In this document: one piece after another, positions 35,664 through 45,482 of the stretch | Layout of the letters: the number at the start of each line of letters is the position of its first letter | Position numbering within the stretch: the first letter of the stretch is position 1 | Source: Cryobacterium sp. Y57 | Lineage (GTDB): Bacteria; Actinomycetota; Actinomycetes; Actinomycetales; Microbacteriaceae | Assembly (NCBI RefSeq): GCF_002929505.1 | Contig: NZ_PJJL01000073.1 | Coordinates: 308,948 to 372,947 of the forward strand | Direction of reading: 5' to 3' | DNA: 64,000 nucleotides | Translations under genes and position numbers: made by a program | The notes under the pieces: model-generated | What the model saw: the letters and a program-made list of their open reading frames with translations, nothing else | Told to the model about the DNA's origin: nothing | The model's database searches: none

Positions 35664-37430
35664 TCAGTAGTCGAAAATCTCCCGAAGACGCCAGCCGTCC
35701 TCGCCCTTGACGACAAGGACCGAGGCCGGCTGGCCTTTTTGCTGCCCGGGCACCGGGGTCAGCACGACGACGGCCAGGTCGCCGCTGCGTTCAGCCAGTG
35801 ACGGCGAGTAGCCGGCATAGTCGGCGACATCCCGGCCGGATAGACCCTGTTGCCGCTCACGGGCGTCGTAGCTGTCTGACGCCAGCATGGCCGACCCGGT
35901 CTGATCCACGTCAACCAGGCAGACCAGGGACGTGGTGGCCAGGCACGCAGCCCGACGCTCGAGCAAGGCCAGCACGGCCGCTATCGGGTCATCCCCCGCT
36001 ATTGCCGCCTGGCTGGCGGAGCCCGCGGCATCCGCTGGTACATCGGCCGTTGTTGTCGATAGTGTCGAACTGTCGGCGACCCCTGGCGTGCCGTTGACCT
36101 GGGTGGCACCGTTTGTGCGTGCAGTCTCGGGTGTCCCGGTTTCACCGGCACGGCCCGAGACAGGGAACAGAGTCAGGGCGAGCATGAGAATGCCGGCACC
36201 TCCGATAACGGCGACCAGCAGGGGCCGATGGTGCCCGTGAAGACGTTTACGCAGTGCATGCCCCGCAGAGTTGAACGGATGCGCGTCGACCAGGGAGTCG
36301 ATGATGCCCTCGAATACTCGATGGGAACCCGTCCGCTGCTGGAATGCCCTGATAATAGCGGTGCCCCGCACGGAAAGACTGCGGTGAACACTCCCGTTAC
36401 CGAGGGAGAAACGACCGCGTGGCAGCCTGTCGCTGAAGCTCTCGCTGAGTTCCGCGCCGTATTCGTCGCCGCGGTAAGCCTCGGAGTCCACGTCGTTATC
36501 GAACTTGCCGCCCAATTTGTCGGTGCAGGTGTCATCGTGAAAATTGCTGTTGTCGGAAACCCCCGACCTGACCGGGTCCGTTTGGAGAGCGGTGTGGCGA
36601 AGCTGAACCCCGTTGACCTGCCCGGTCTCCGTCTCGACGACGGTAGAACCCACCGTGATTGACTGTGCATCCCGACGGTCGTCGGTGTGAAAACCTCGAA
36701 GTGGTTCGGCGTCGGCCCAACCGAAAAGGTCGTACTCCAGTGTGCCGAGGATCGAACCGGGGTGCGCGGTACCGGCTGCCTGATCGGCACTGTCTGAAGC
36801 CCCGGCGGAGTTGATCGAAGCCTGAAATCGACGCACCAGTGCGGCACCGCTCTCATGGTGCGGGTCCGTTCTATCGACCGACTCAAAGACGGCAAGCATA
36901 ACAATTCCCCAGCGTTCGTAATCGACTCGCAGCCGCCGCAGTCGGTCCCGAGGCGCTTCGCCGAGGTTGGAAACAGCACCAAAACCGGTCAGCACCGCCC
37001 GGCCATTCGCATCGAGCAGAACAGTTGACTGGCTGACGCTCCCGTGCGAAAACCCGGCCGTGTGCATGGCGCCCAGGGCTACGGTGATCGGTGCTAGCAG
37101 GGTCACGACCTCGCCCGGCGAGAGAGCCGGGTGTTCGACCAGATACTTGGCGAGAGACCCCCCGGGGAGTCGTTCCAGAATCAGACAGATGCGGCCATCG
37201 CTGACTTGCGCGACGTCAAGCAGACGCACGAGTCCCGGCGCGGCGGCAGATGTCAGCACGGCGATGTCGAGTTCGACGCTCGCCGTTTCGGTGGCGGGGT
37301 GGAAGACCTTGAGAGCAACGACGCTCTCGGAACCGGTATGTCCGAGGTACACCACGGCGCGGTCTCCAGCGCCCAACAGACGGATTACGCGGTGCCCGGC
37401 AACGACACCCTCCATATGCACCGTTGCCAC
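35664..37430 (-). CDS. transmembrane pseudokinase with extracytoplasmic C-terminal domain
   Basis: The N-terminal 260 residues have a Ser/Thr-kinase fold: a glycine loop (LLGAGDRAVVYLG) and the ATP-site lysine in VVALKVF are present, but HRD reads HGS and DFG reads GFG, so the catalytic and metal-binding aspartates are both missing. A low-complexity acidic region, a basic stretch, one membrane helix (LLVAVIGGAGILMLALTLF) and an outer domain of about 120 residues ending in GEDGWRLREIFDY follow. I place the start at the GTG at 37430; the open frame reaches 37682 but would cover the lipB promoter. The ligand is unknown. Confidence 0.75.
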   Translation of the reverse strand: MATVHMEGVVAGHRVIRLLGAGDRAVVYLGHTGSESVVALKVFHPATETASVELDIAVLTSAAAPGLVRLLDVAQVSDGRICLILERLPGGSLAKYLVEHPALSPGEVVTLLAPITVALGAMHTAGFSHGSVSQSTVLLDANGRAVLTGFGAVSNLGEAPRDRLRRLRVDYERWGIVMLAVFESVDRTDPHHESGAALVRRFQASINSAGASDSADQAAGTAHPGSILGTLEYDLFGWADAEPLRGFHTDDRRDAQSITVGSTVVETETGQVNGVQLRHTALQTDPVRSGVSDNSNFHDDTCTDKLGGKFDNDVDSEAYRGDEYGAELSESFSDRLPRGRFSLGNGSVHRSLSVRGTAIIRAFQQRTGSHRVFEGIIDSLVDAHPFNSAGHALRKRLHGHHRPLLVAVIGGAGILMLALTLFPVSGRAGETGTPETARTNGATQVNGTPGVADSSTLSTTTADVPADAAGSASQAAIAGDDPIAAVLALLERRAACLATTSLVCLVDVDQTGSAMLASDSYDARERQQGLSGRDVADYAGYSPSLAERSGDLAVVVLTPVPGQQKGQPASVLVVKGEDGWRLREIFDY

Positions 37431-37690
37431 AGCGCTTGCATCCTGGTCGGCGTCGCGGTGGGACGCCTGCTGAGCTGAGTCATGCCATTGTTTCTCGTCG
37501 GCCCAAGCCGGGGGCTGTTCAGCGCGTCGTCTCACGGAACCATGTTCGCCTGCACAACAGGCTGAGCGACGCGCACACCCCTCATCCGTGCAGGGCAGGC
37601 GATCCGGGCCGTTGTGGAGGAGGTGGGAAATCCGCCTGGTGACCTTGCGCTGTGCTGTATTCGTTGCACGCAGATTTGCCACTGCACCCC

Positions 37691-37705
37691 TAGACTGGGC
37701 ACATG
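37691..37705 (+). promoter_or_regulatory. putative leaderless promoter -10 of lipB
   Basis: TAGACT at 37691-37696, then GGGCAC, then the ATG of lipB. Confidence 0.55.
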
Positions 37706-38383
37706 CTCGACTTTGTCGTCGCGGGGCTAAGCGCCAACTCCGTGCCGTATGTTGAGGGCCTAGAGCTCCAACGCGCAGTCCATCGTTCTGTTGTCGCCCG
37801 CGAGCGACCGGACGCCGTCCTCCTGCTGGAGCATCCCGCCGTGTATACGGCCGGAAAACGCACCCTGCCCGAGGAACGCCCCGACGACGATACGCCGGTG
37901 ATCGACGTCGACCGGGGTGGCAAGATTACCTGGCATGGACCTGGCCAACTGGTCGGGTACCCCATTGTGCACTTGCACGAACCCGTCGACGTCGTCGGTT
38001 ATGTTCGGTCCCTCGAAGCCATATTGATTGAGGTTCTGATCGAGTTCGGCATCGACGCCGTGCGGGTGGCCGGACGCTCGGGCGTCTGGGTCGGCGAGGC
38101 TGGCCATGAAGACAAGATCGCTGCCATCGGTATTCGCGTCGCTCAGGGTGTCACGATGCACGGGTTTGCACTCAACTGCAGCAACTCACTGGAAGCCTAT
38201 TCGCGCATTATCGCCTGTGGCATTCGTGATGCCGGTGTGACCACCATGTCGCGTGTGCTGGGACGCACGGTCGACCCGGTTGAGTTGATTGACCCCATCA
38301 CGGTGGCATTCCGGCGTTCGGCAAGTCTGAATCCCGCCCAAACGACCTCCGCCAGCCTCGACAACGTCAGGACGAACGCATGA
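37703..38383 (+). CDS. lipB: octanoyl-[acyl-carrier-protein]:protein N-octanoyltransferase
   Basis: LipB moves an octanoyl group from acyl carrier protein to the lipoyl-domain lysine. The 226 residues have the [20 protein letters not shown] substrate segment and the catalytic pair, Lys in KIAAIGIRV and Cys in ALNCSNSL. The start ATG at 37703 sits 6 bases after TAGACT and lacks a Shine-Dalgarno sequence. The stop overlaps the lipA start (ATGA). The octanoyl donor would be the ACP encoded at 61.2 kb. Confidence 0.95.
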   Translation: MLDFVVAGLSANSVPYVEGLELQRAVHRSVVARERPDAVLLLEHPAVYTAGKRTLPEERPDDDTPVIDVDRGGKITWHGPGQLVGYPIVHLHEPVDVVGYVRSLEAILIEVLIEFGIDAVRVAGRSGVWVGEAGHEDKIAAIGIRVAQGVTMHGFALNCSNSLEAYSRIIACGIRDAGVTTMSRVLGRTVDPVELIDPITVAFRRSASLNPAQTTSASLDNVRTNA

Positions 38384-39369
38384 GCGCAGTACCCGAAGGC
38401 CGCAAGTTGTTGCGATTGGAAATTCGCAATGCGGAGACACCGATAGAACGCAAGCCCTCCTGGATCAAGACGGTCGCCAAAATGGGGCCGGAGTATCAGA
38501 AACTGCAAAGCTTGGTCAAAAGTGAGAATTTGCATACCGTGTGCCAGGAAGCGGGGTGCCCGAACATCTTTGAGTGTTGGGAAGACCGGGAAGCAACCTT
38601 CCTGATCGGTGGCTCACAATGCACCAGACGGTGTGATTTCTGCCAGATCGATACTGGAAAACCGGCCGACTACGACGTCGACGAACCTCGCCGGGTCGGC
38701 GAGTCCGTTGTCACGATGAACCTGCGTTATGCCACCGTGACCGGCGTTGCCCGCGACGATCTGCCCGATGAGGGGGCCTGGCTGTACGCCGAGACGATTC
38801 GCCAAATTCACCAGCAGAGCCCTGGCACCGGTGTGGAGATCCTCGTGCCGGACTTCTCCGGCAATCCAGAACACCTCGCTCAGGTGTTTGATGCCAAACC
38901 GGAGGTCTTCGCCCACAACGTCGAAACCGTGCCACGCATCTTCAAGCGAATCCGCCCGGCGTTTCGATATGATCGGTCGCTCGACGTGCTCACGCAGGGA
39001 CGCAACGCTGGCCTGATCACAAAATCCAACCTCATCCTCGGCATGGGAGAGGAACGCGCTGAAATCACCCAGGCGCTCCACGACCTGCATGAAGCCGGGA
39101 CCGACATCATCACTATTACGCAGTACCTGCGCCCGAGCGCCCGGCACCTGCCGGTTGCTCGCTGGGTACGCCCAGAGGAGTTCGTCGAGCTCAACGAGGA
39201 AGCCAAAGAGATCGGCTTTCTCGGCGTACTCTCGGGGCCGCTCGTGCGCTCTTCATATCGCGCCGGTCGCCTGTGGGCCCAGTCCATGGTCGCGACCGGT
39301 CGGGAAATCCCCGCCGAACTGCGCCAGTTGGCGGATGCCCAACTCGGGTTCGCCCAAGCCGTGTCGTGA
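38380..39369 (+). CDS. lipA: lipoyl synthase (radical SAM)
   Basis: LipA inserts two sulfur atoms into the octanoyl chain. The 329 residues have both iron-sulfur sites: the auxiliary-cluster cysteines C55, C60 and C66 and the radical-SAM cluster cysteines C81, C85 and C88 (CTRRCDFC). The C-terminal RSSYRAG carries the serine that ligates the auxiliary cluster in known LipA enzymes. It is translationally coupled to lipB. Confidence 0.97.
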   Translation: MSAVPEGRKLLRLEIRNAETPIERKPSWIKTVAKMGPEYQKLQSLVKSENLHTVCQEAGCPNIFECWEDREATFLIGGSQCTRRCDFCQIDTGKPADYDVDEPRRVGESVVTMNLRYATVTGVARDDLPDEGAWLYAETIRQIHQQSPGTGVEILVPDFSGNPEHLAQVFDAKPEVFAHNVETVPRIFKRIRPAFRYDRSLDVLTQGRNAGLITKSNLILGMGEERAEITQALHDLHEAGTDIITITQYLRPSARHLPVARWVRPEEFVELNEEAKEIGFLGVLSGPLVRSSYRAGRLWAQSMVATGREIPAELRQLADAQLGFAQAVS

Positions 39370-39403
39370 TCGAATGCGGTCACGCGGCATTCGAGTGACT
39401 GGG

Positions 39404-39419
39404 TAGTCTTATACCCATG
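39404..39419 (+). promoter_or_regulatory. putative leaderless promoter -10 of the DUF4191 gene
   Basis: TAGTCT at 39404-39409, 7 bases, then ATG. Confidence 0.5.
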
Positions 39420-40124
39420 GCACGCAGCAAGGAAAAGACCCCCAAAAAACCAAAACAGCCCGGCCGCTTGAAGCAAATGTGGCAGGTTTTCCAGATGACG
39501 AGGCGTTACGACTCGAACATCGTGTGGATTCTGGTTTTGGCCTTCCTCATACCCGTTCTGATCAGCCTGGCCCTGGCACTGTTGATTCCCGGCAGCAACG
39601 TCTTCACGATGGTGCTGTGGATCATTGCCGGTGTGCTTGCCGGCATTCTGGCGATGCTGATCATTCTCGGCCGACGCGCGGAGAAGGCTGCGTATTCGCA
39701 AATTGAGGGTCAGCCCGGCGCCGTTGGGGCCGTGTTGCGCAGCTCACTGAAGCGGGGGTGGGTCGGCAGCGAGATGCCGGTGGCCGTCAACGGTAAGACG
39801 CAGGATGCGGTGTATCGCGCCGTCGGCCGCGGCGGTGTCGTGTTGATCAGTGAGGGTCCGAAAACCCGAACTGCCCGCATGCTTGACGAAGAAAAGCGCA
39901 AGATCGTGCGCATTGGTGGAAATGTGGGTGTGACCGTGATCTCCGTTGGCCCCGACGAGGATGCCGTGCCGCTGCACAAGCTCGCTCGTCGCCTGACTCG
40001 GATCAAGCCCGCTCTGACCAAGGCCGAGGTTCTCGCCGTCAATAACCGGCTGAACTCCATGGGTACGAAATTGCCTATCCCCAAGGGTGTCGACCCGATG
40101 AAAGCCCGTCCGCAGCGCGGCTAA
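39417..40124 (+). CDS. DUF4191 membrane protein
   Basis: Function unknown; the family is conserved next to lipA in Actinobacteria. The 235 residues begin with a very basic stretch (RSKEKTPKKPKQPGRLKQ), then two membrane helices (about 36-58 and 63-85) and a cytoplasmic beta-rich domain with the family run YRAVGRGGVVLISEGP near 139-153. It has its own leaderless-type promoter although it follows lipA by 47 bp. Confidence 0.9.
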   Translation: MARSKEKTPKKPKQPGRLKQMWQVFQMTRRYDSNIVWILVLAFLIPVLISLALALLIPGSNVFTMVLWIIAGVLAGILAMLIILGRRAEKAAYSQIEGQPGAVGAVLRSSLKRGWVGSEMPVAVNGKTQDAVYRAVGRGGVVLISEGPKTRTARMLDEEKRKIVRIGGNVGVTVISVGPDEDAVPLHKLARRLTRIKPALTKAEVLAVNNRLNSMGTKLPIPKGVDPMKARPQRG

Positions 40125-40140
40125 TCCCACACAGATCAAG

Positions 40141-40174
40141 CGAAGGGCCAGATGCGACAGCATCCGGCCCTTCG
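40141..40174. terminator. bidirectional terminator between DUF4191 and the RDD gene
   Basis: CGAAGGGCC-a-GATGC (40141-40155) pairs with GCATC-c-GGCCCTTCG (40160-40174) around loop GACA, between two convergent genes. Confidence 0.78.
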
Positions 40175-40195
40175 TCGTTCTATCGGGTTAGCGGG

Positions 40196-40624
40196 TTACC
40201 GGCGGATCAGCACCGTTCCGGCGATCTTGTCATGGAAGCCACGCTGGTCCGAATCCCAGACGAGGGCGGGGATCGCAAGTCCGAGGAGCACCGATCGCAC
40301 CACGGGACGCCACAATCCAACCCATCCGCCGTGGATGGAAATGATCCGTAGCCCCACCAAACGATGCCCGACACTGGCACCGATCGTGGAAATGAAGACG
40401 ATCTGCAAAACGATGAAGATGATCAGGTTCGCGGCCGGGTCGTAGTTGAAGAAGATCCTCGAAACGCCGATGGCGATCGCCCAGTCAATGGCGAAGCCGA
40501 ACAGCCGTCGCCACGGACGGCCAACAGAACTCGGCCCGACCCGCGGTAATCCGAGCCGCTCCCCCGGCCATTTACTCGGTGGAAGCTGACCAAAAGTATT
40601 CGGGCGGAAGTTGGAGTCTGGCAC
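40196..40624 (-). CDS. RDD family membrane protein
   Basis: The 142-residue protein has the RDD layout: an Arg-containing first helix (RRLFGFAIDWAIAIGV), a second helix around 67-85, the loop GHRLVGLRI and a third helix near 108-122. RDD proteins are thought to act in transport; no substrate can be named here. The GTG at 40624 lies 6 bases after TAGACT. It is divergent from glnA, about 144 bp apart. Confidence 0.87.
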   Translation of the reverse strand: MPDSNFRPNTFGQLPPSKWPGERLGLPRVGPSSVGRPWRRLFGFAIDWAIAIGVSRIFFNYDPAANLIIFIVLQIVFISTIGASVGHRLVGLRIISIHGGWVGLWRPVVRSVLLGLAIPALVWDSDQRGFHDKIAGTVLIRR

Positions 40625-40636
40625 CTGATGAGTCTA
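40622..40636 (-). promoter_or_regulatory. putative leaderless promoter -10 of the RDD gene
   Basis: On the minus strand TAGACT (40636-40631), 6 bases, then GTG. Confidence 0.55.
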
Positions 40637-40652
40637 CCGAGAGGCCATCCCT

Positions 40653-40690
40653 GTAACATGGGGGAAACATAAGCGTCACGGAGAAGTAAC
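40653..40690 (+). promoter_or_regulatory. GlnR-type operator of glnA (two a-b box pairs)
   Basis: GTAAC (40653) - 6 bases - GAAAC (40664) - 6 bases - GTCAC (40675) - 6 bases - GTAAC (40686): four half-sites at an exact 11-bp period, matching the actinobacterial GlnR consensus GTnAC-n6-GAAAC repeated twice. A TAATCT hexamer at 40701-40706 is a likely -10, so the operator covers the -35 region of glnA. Confidence 0.8.
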
Positions 40691-40768
40691 GCGGCGATAC
40701 TAATCTCAGGGGAGCCGATGTGTCCGATTCGGCCGTTTCTACGCCCCCGTCGTCTGGAGTTAGTCCGC

Positions 40769-42193
40769 ATGTTCCGCGATTCGTCCGAAGTGCTCAAATT
40801 CATCAAAGAGAATGACGTCAAGTTTCTCGACATCCGTTTCACCGATCTTCCCGGTGTGCAGCAGCACTTCAACATCCCGGCATCCACGGTCGATGAAGAG
40901 TTCTTCACCGTTGGCCAAATGTTCGATGGCTCGTCCATCCGTGGTTTCGCAACGATCCACGAATCGGATATGCAGCTCATTCCCGACGTGTCGACCGCGT
41001 ACCTGGACCCGTTCCGTACCGAGAAGACTCTCATCATGCTCTTCGACATCTACAACCCGCGTAACGGTGAGATCTACTCCAAGGACCCGCGCCAGGTAGC
41101 GAAGAAGGCCGAGAAATACCTTGCCTCCACAGGCATTGGCGACACGGCGTTTTTCGGTTCCGAAGCGGAGTTCTACATCTTTGACGATGTGCGCTACGAA
41201 GTGAACCAGCACACGAGTTTTTACTCCGTTGACTCCGGCGAAGGTGCCTGGAATTCCGGAAAGAAAGAAGAAGGCGGCAACCTCGCCAACAAGACACCGT
41301 TCAAGGGCGGGTACTTTCCGGTCAGCCCGGTCGACCAGCACGTCGATATGCGCGACGATATCTGCCTGAAGTTGATCGAAGCGGGTCTCATCCTCGAACG
41401 CAGCCACCACGAGGTGGGCACCGGCGGCCAGGGCGAGATCAACTATAGATTCGACACGATGGTGCACGCCGCCGATGACCTGCTGAAATTCAAGTACATC
41501 GTCAAGAACACAGCGCACGACTGGGGCAAGACCGCAACGTTCATGCCCAAGCCGCTGTTCGGCGATAACGGTTCCGGCATGCACACGCACCAGTCACTGT
41601 GGGCCGATGGCAAGCCGTTGTTCTATGATGAGTCCGGCTATGGCGGACTCTCCGATGTGGCTCGCTGGTACATCGGGGGCCTACTCAAGCATGCGCCGGC
41701 CGTGCTCGCGTTCACGAACCCCACGGTCAACTCCTACCACCGGCTCGTTCCCGGATTCGAGGCCCCGGTCAACCTGGTCTACTCGGCCGGCAATCGTTCG
41801 GCGTCGATCCGCATTCCGATCACCGGAACCAACCCGAAGGCCAAGCGCCTTGAGTTCCGCGCTCCCGATGCATCCGGTAACCCGTATCTCGCCTTTGCCG
41901 CGCAGCTCATGGCTGGGCTCGACGGCATCAAGAACCGTATTGAGCCGCACGAGCCTGTCGACAAGGATCTCTACGAGCTGCCGCCCGAGGAAGCCAAGAA
42001 CATCCCCCAGGTTCCGGCCTCGCTCGAGCAAGCCCTGCAGGCCCTCGAAGCAGATCACGACTTTCTGCTCGCCGGAAACGTGTTCACTCCCGAACTGATC
42101 GAGACCTGGATCGAGTACAAGCGCGAAAACGAGATCAAGCCGCTCGCGCAGCGACCGCACCCGTTCGAGTTCGAGCTGTACTACGGGGTCTAA
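40769..42193 (+). CDS. glnA: glutamine synthetase type I (GSI-beta, adenylylated)
   Basis: GlnA makes glutamine from glutamate and ammonia with ATP. The 474 residues have the family landmarks [27 protein letters not shown] and NPYLAF, and the adenylylation tyrosine Tyr402 in KDLYELPPE, so it is under GlnE control. I start at the ATG at 40769, preceded by GGAG; the frame extends upstream without family similarity. The upstream GlnR-type operator ties it to nitrogen supply. It is followed by a repeat tract and an intrinsic terminator and faces glnE. Confidence 0.96.
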   Translation: MFRDSSEVLKFIKENDVKFLDIRFTDLPGVQQHFNIPASTVDEEFFTVGQMFDGSSIRGFATIHESDMQLIPDVSTAYLDPFRTEKTLIMLFDIYNPRNGEIYSKDPRQVAKKAEKYLASTGIGDTAFFGSEAEFYIFDDVRYEVNQHTSFYSVDSGEGAWNSGKKEEGGNLANKTPFKGGYFPVSPVDQHVDMRDDICLKLIEAGLILERSHHEVGTGGQGEINYRFDTMVHAADDLLKFKYIVKNTAHDWGKTATFMPKPLFGDNGSGMHTHQSLWADGKPLFYDESGYGGLSDVARWYIGGLLKHAPAVLAFTNPTVNSYHRLVPGFEAPVNLVYSAGNRSASIRIPITGTNPKAKRLEFRAPDASGNPYLAFAAQLMAGLDGIKNRIEPHEPVDKDLYELPPEEAKNIPQVPASLEQALQALEADHDFLLAGNVFTPELIETWIEYKRENEIKPLAQRPHPFEFELYYGV

Positions 42194-42196
42194 ACC

Positions 42197-42271
42197 GCAC
42201 CGCACTGAGGCCGCACCGCACTGAGGCCAGACGGCGCCTCGGTCATACGGCGCCTCGGTCAAACGGCGCCT
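42197..42271. repeat. 16-bp-period repeat tract in the glnA 3' UTR
   Basis: GCACCGCACTGAGGCC occurs twice in tandem (42197-42212, 42213-42228). After 2 bases, ACGGCGCCTCGGTCAT, ACGGCGCCTCGGTCAA and a partial third copy follow (42231-42271). The CTGAGGC of the first type can pair with GCCTCGG of the second, so the transcript can fold in several ways before the terminator. Confidence 0.7.
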
Positions 42272-42273
42272 GC

Positions 42274-42307
42274 AAAAGGGACCGCATCTTTGGATGCGGT
42301 CCCTTTT
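42274..42307. terminator. bidirectional intrinsic terminator between glnA and glnE
   Basis: AAAAGGGACCGCATC (42274-42288) pairs perfectly with GATGCGGTCCCTTTT (42293-42307) around loop TTTG. The flanking A- and T-runs allow termination in both directions for the convergent genes. Confidence 0.92.
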
Positions 42308-42349
42308 ATGTTGCTGAGGGAACTGGGCGGGTCAGCCTGATGTCGATCG

Positions 42350-45300
42350 TCAGCCGGCGTTTGGCCCTGGGCGTTCGACGGGGCCGTAGAACAGACGCTC
42401 GAATACGGCGCGGGAACGTCGGGTCACAGCGAGGTAGTCGTCCTCAAGCTGGTTACCCGACCCTAGTGGGTACTCCATAACCCGGGCGATGCCCTCGAGG
42501 GCGGCACGATCAGTCGGCAACACATTCGAGGTATGGTTCGTCCAGAGAGTGATGGCCGAGCGAGCGCGAGAGGCAAAGACCCACGCGCTGCGAAGCACCG
42601 CCGCATCCGCTGCCGGTATCAATGCGGCGCTGACCGCTTCCTCCAACGCCGACAAAGTAGACGTCGTGCGCAGCGCCGGAATCGCCGCGCCGTGCTGCAG
42701 CTGGAGCAGTTGAACCAACCATTCCACGTCGCTGAGCGAGCCACGCCCCAATTTCAGGTGCCGGTTCGGGTCGGCGCCCTGCGGGAGGCGCTCGTTCTCG
42801 ACCCGAGCCTTGATGCGACGAACCTCCCGCACAGCCTGCTCGCTAATGGCTGCGGGGTACCGCACGTCGTCGGCCACGGCCTCGAAGTCTCGTAGCAACG
42901 CACCATCGCCGGCCACACCCCGACCGCGCAGGAGCGCCTGAGCTTCCCAGGTCAGTGACCAACGGCGGTAGTACGCCTGATAGGAGTCGAGCGACCGTAC
43001 GACCGGCCCGTTGCTGCCTTCCGGACGTAATCCGATGTCCAGATCGAGCGGCAAACGCCCGTCTTCGGTGAGCCGATTGACTTCGCGCACGATATACCGG
43101 GCACGGTCGTTGGCCGCTTCGCCGTCGAGACTCCCCGCGCGGAATACGTACATGACATCAGCATCGGAACCAAAACCGAGCTCGGCACCGCCGAACCGCC
43201 CCATACCGATTACCCCGAATTCAATACCATCACCGCTCGACGTGCTGTCGTCAGAACCATCAGGACCGCCCCGAACACTCAGGTCTCCCCCACGTATAGC
43301 AGCGATGACGCCCTGAATATAGGTCGCGTTAATATCTGTCAGGCCCTGGCCCAGCTGGTCGAGATCGATCTGACCGAGAAGGGCTGCGAATGCCAGTCGC
43401 AGCATCTCACGGCGCCGGGCCGCGCGCAGAATAGTCGCGGCAGCATCCGAGCTTTCATGCCGGCCAAGGACCGCTCGGGTTTCGTCTTGGAGTGCTCTGA
43501 GCGGTCGTGGCTGGAGGTCGGCTTCGTCTTCGAGCCACGCCACCGCTTCGGGGATCTTCTCCAGCAGCTCGCCGATATAACGACTCCCGGACAGCACCCT
43601 GGTGAGGCGTTCAGCGGCACCCGAGGAGTCACGCAACATGCGCAGGAACCAATAGGTCGAACCGAGGTTGTCGCTCAGACGCCGAAAGACCAGGAAGCCG
43701 TAGTCCGGGTCTGCTCCCTGCGACAGCCACTGCAGCAGGACGGGGAGGAGGTGCCGCTGAATCGCCGCGCGCCGGGATACTCCGCCGGAGAGGGCGGCGA
43801 TGTGCGCCAGAGCGCCCTTGGTGTTCAAAAAACCAATGGCCGCCAGACGAGCCTCGGCCTGTGCGCTGGTCAGGTTCAGCCCGTCAGCCGGCAGCGACGC
43901 TACCGCCGAGAGCAGGGGACGGTAGAAAAGCCGCTCGTGCAGGCCGCGCACCCGTTGTTTCGTCTCCGACCAGCGGGCGGTGAGTCCGGCAGCGCTGGTG
44001 GCTAGCCCGGTCGAACGGGCCAGCACCCGTAGATTTGCCTCGTCGCGCGGCACCAGGTGGGTACGACGGAGTTTTTGCAGCTGCAGCCGATGTTCCATCA
44101 GGCGCAGAGAGCGATAGTCCTGAGCAAACTCGGTGGCTTCGGCTCGACCTACATACCCGGCGGTAGCCAGGGCGCTCAGCGCCGGGAGGGTACCAGCCTG
44201 TCGAACGGCGGGGTCGGTCTGGCCATGAACAAGCTGAAGCAGCTGCACCGTGAACTCGATATCGCGCAGTCCGCCCGGCCCGAGCTTGAGCTGAATATCT
44301 ACCTCGTCGTCGGGGATATTATCGGTGACGCGCTCCCGCATACGCTGTACCGATTCGACGAAATTCTCGCGGCCGGCGCTGCTCCAGACCTTGGGTGTGA
44401 CCGCATCCATGTACCGGGCTCCGAGTGCGCGGTCACCGGCCAGCGTCCGGGCTTTGAGCAACGCCTGAAACTCCCAGCTCTTGGCCCAACGGTCATAGTA
44501 GACGAGATGGGATTCGATCGATCGTACGAGGGCTCCGCTCTTGCCTTCCGGACGCAGATTGGGATCGACCTCCCACAGCTCCGGTTCAATACCGGATTCG
44601 CCCAGGCCGCGCATGATGAGCACGGCAAGGCGGGTCGCGATTTCGACAGCCCGAGAACTTTCCAGACCGGCTGATTCGTCGCCGTCTGCGACGAAGATAA
44701 CGTCGACGTCGCTCACGTAGTTCAGCTCGCTCGCCCCGGCCTTGCCCATGCCGATAATGGCCAGGCGCGTTGCCCGCACCTGGTCGGCAGCAAAGACACC
44801 GAGCCCGGCCGTGTCGCCGCTGCACATGGTACGGGCAACCGCTAAGGCAGCCTCGAGCGCCGCCGTGGCGAGATCGGACAGGGTACGAGCGATGCCGTCG
44901 AGCCCGGCAACGGGGTCGGCCTGTTCGAGGTCGAAGGCGGCGAGCTCTGCCAGGCGGCGACGGTAGCGCACCCTGAGGGCGATCCACGCTGCATCATCGA
45001 CCAGGCGGGAGAATCCTTCGATCGCGCCGACGGAGTCCAACAGGTCGCGGACCAGCTCGTCGACGCTCGGCAGCACCGTCAACGGCGTGACCAGAACTGC
45101 AAGTTCCACCGGATGCCGGAGGAAGAATTCGGTGATTCCACTGGACGCTCCGACGACTTTCAACAGCCGCCCGGTCGCAGCCGGCGACTGGAGCAGTTCG
45201 AACAGTTCAGGCGAACCCTGCCGCAGCAGGGCGACCAACGCAATCAGCGCGGCATCCGGGCTGGCCGTCGCCGTGAGCAGCGGCAACAATGCCCGAGTAT

Positions 45301-45445
45301 CGGTCAACCGGCCAGCTGAACCGGAGGCCCGGTGCGGGCTGCTCGCCCCGAGCTGGGCAATCTCGTCGAGCCGAACACGTACGTCGGCAAGGTCAACGAA
45401 ACCTACCCGAACGAGTTCGGTCAGGGTCAAGTGCAAACGCTCCAT
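42350..45445 (-). CDS. glnE: bifunctional glutamine synthetase adenylyltransferase/adenylyl-removing enzyme
   Basis: GlnE adds AMP to, and removes it from, Tyr402 of GlnA in response to nitrogen status. The 1031-residue protein has two nucleotidyltransferase domains in tandem: the N-terminal removing half with GMGKAGASELNYVSDVDV near 230 and the C-terminal adding half with GMGRFGGAELGFGSDADV near 735, each followed by helical GlnE-type domains. It starts 37 bp after glnA2 on the same strand, so synthesis of the regulator is linked to glnA2. Confidence 0.96.
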   Translation of the reverse strand: MERLHLTLTELVRVGFVDLADVRVRLDEIAQLGASSPHRASGSAGRLTDTRALLPLLTATASPDAALIALVALLRQGSPELFELLQSPAATGRLLKVVGASSGITEFFLRHPVELAVLVTPLTVLPSVDELVRDLLDSVGAIEGFSRLVDDAAWIALRVRYRRRLAELAAFDLEQADPVAGLDGIARTLSDLATAALEAALAVARTMCSGDTAGLGVFAADQVRATRLAIIGMGKAGASELNYVSDVDVIFVADGDESAGLESSRAVEIATRLAVLIMRGLGESGIEPELWEVDPNLRPEGKSGALVRSIESHLVYYDRWAKSWEFQALLKARTLAGDRALGARYMDAVTPKVWSSAGRENFVESVQRMRERVTDNIPDDEVDIQLKLGPGGLRDIEFTVQLLQLVHGQTDPAVRQAGTLPALSALATAGYVGRAEATEFAQDYRSLRLMEHRLQLQKLRRTHLVPRDEANLRVLARSTGLATSAAGLTARWSETKQRVRGLHERLFYRPLLSAVASLPADGLNLTSAQAEARLAAIGFLNTKGALAHIAALSGGVSRRAAIQRHLLPVLLQWLSQGADPDYGFLVFRRLSDNLGSTYWFLRMLRDSSGAAERLTRVLSGSRYIGELLEKIPEAVAWLEDEADLQPRPLRALQDETRAVLGRHESSDAAATILRAARRREMLRLAFAALLGQIDLDQLGQGLTDINATYIQGVIAAIRGGDLSVRGGPDGSDDSTSSGDGIEFGVIGMGRFGGAELGFGSDADVMYVFRAGSLDGEAANDRARYIVREVNRLTEDGRLPLDLDIGLRPEGSNGPVVRSLDSYQAYYRRWSLTWEAQALLRGRGVAGDGALLRDFEAVADDVRYPAAISEQAVREVRRIKARVENERLPQGADPNRHLKLGRGSLSDVEWLVQLLQLQHGAAIPALRTTSTLSALEEAVSAALIPAADAAVLRSAWVFASRARSAITLWTNHTSNVLPTDRAALEGIARVMEYPLGSGNQLEDDYLAVTRRSRAVFERLFYGPVERPGPNAG

Positions 45446-45482
45446 CGCGGGCGATTCCTTCGATCAGCGACACACTGGCGAG

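Noticed and set aside
37431..37682. N-terminal 84 residues of the longest pseudokinase frame
   Set aside because: They are Arg/His/Cys-rich and irregular, unlike a kinase N-terminus, and would leave only 20 bp to lipB, covering its promoter.
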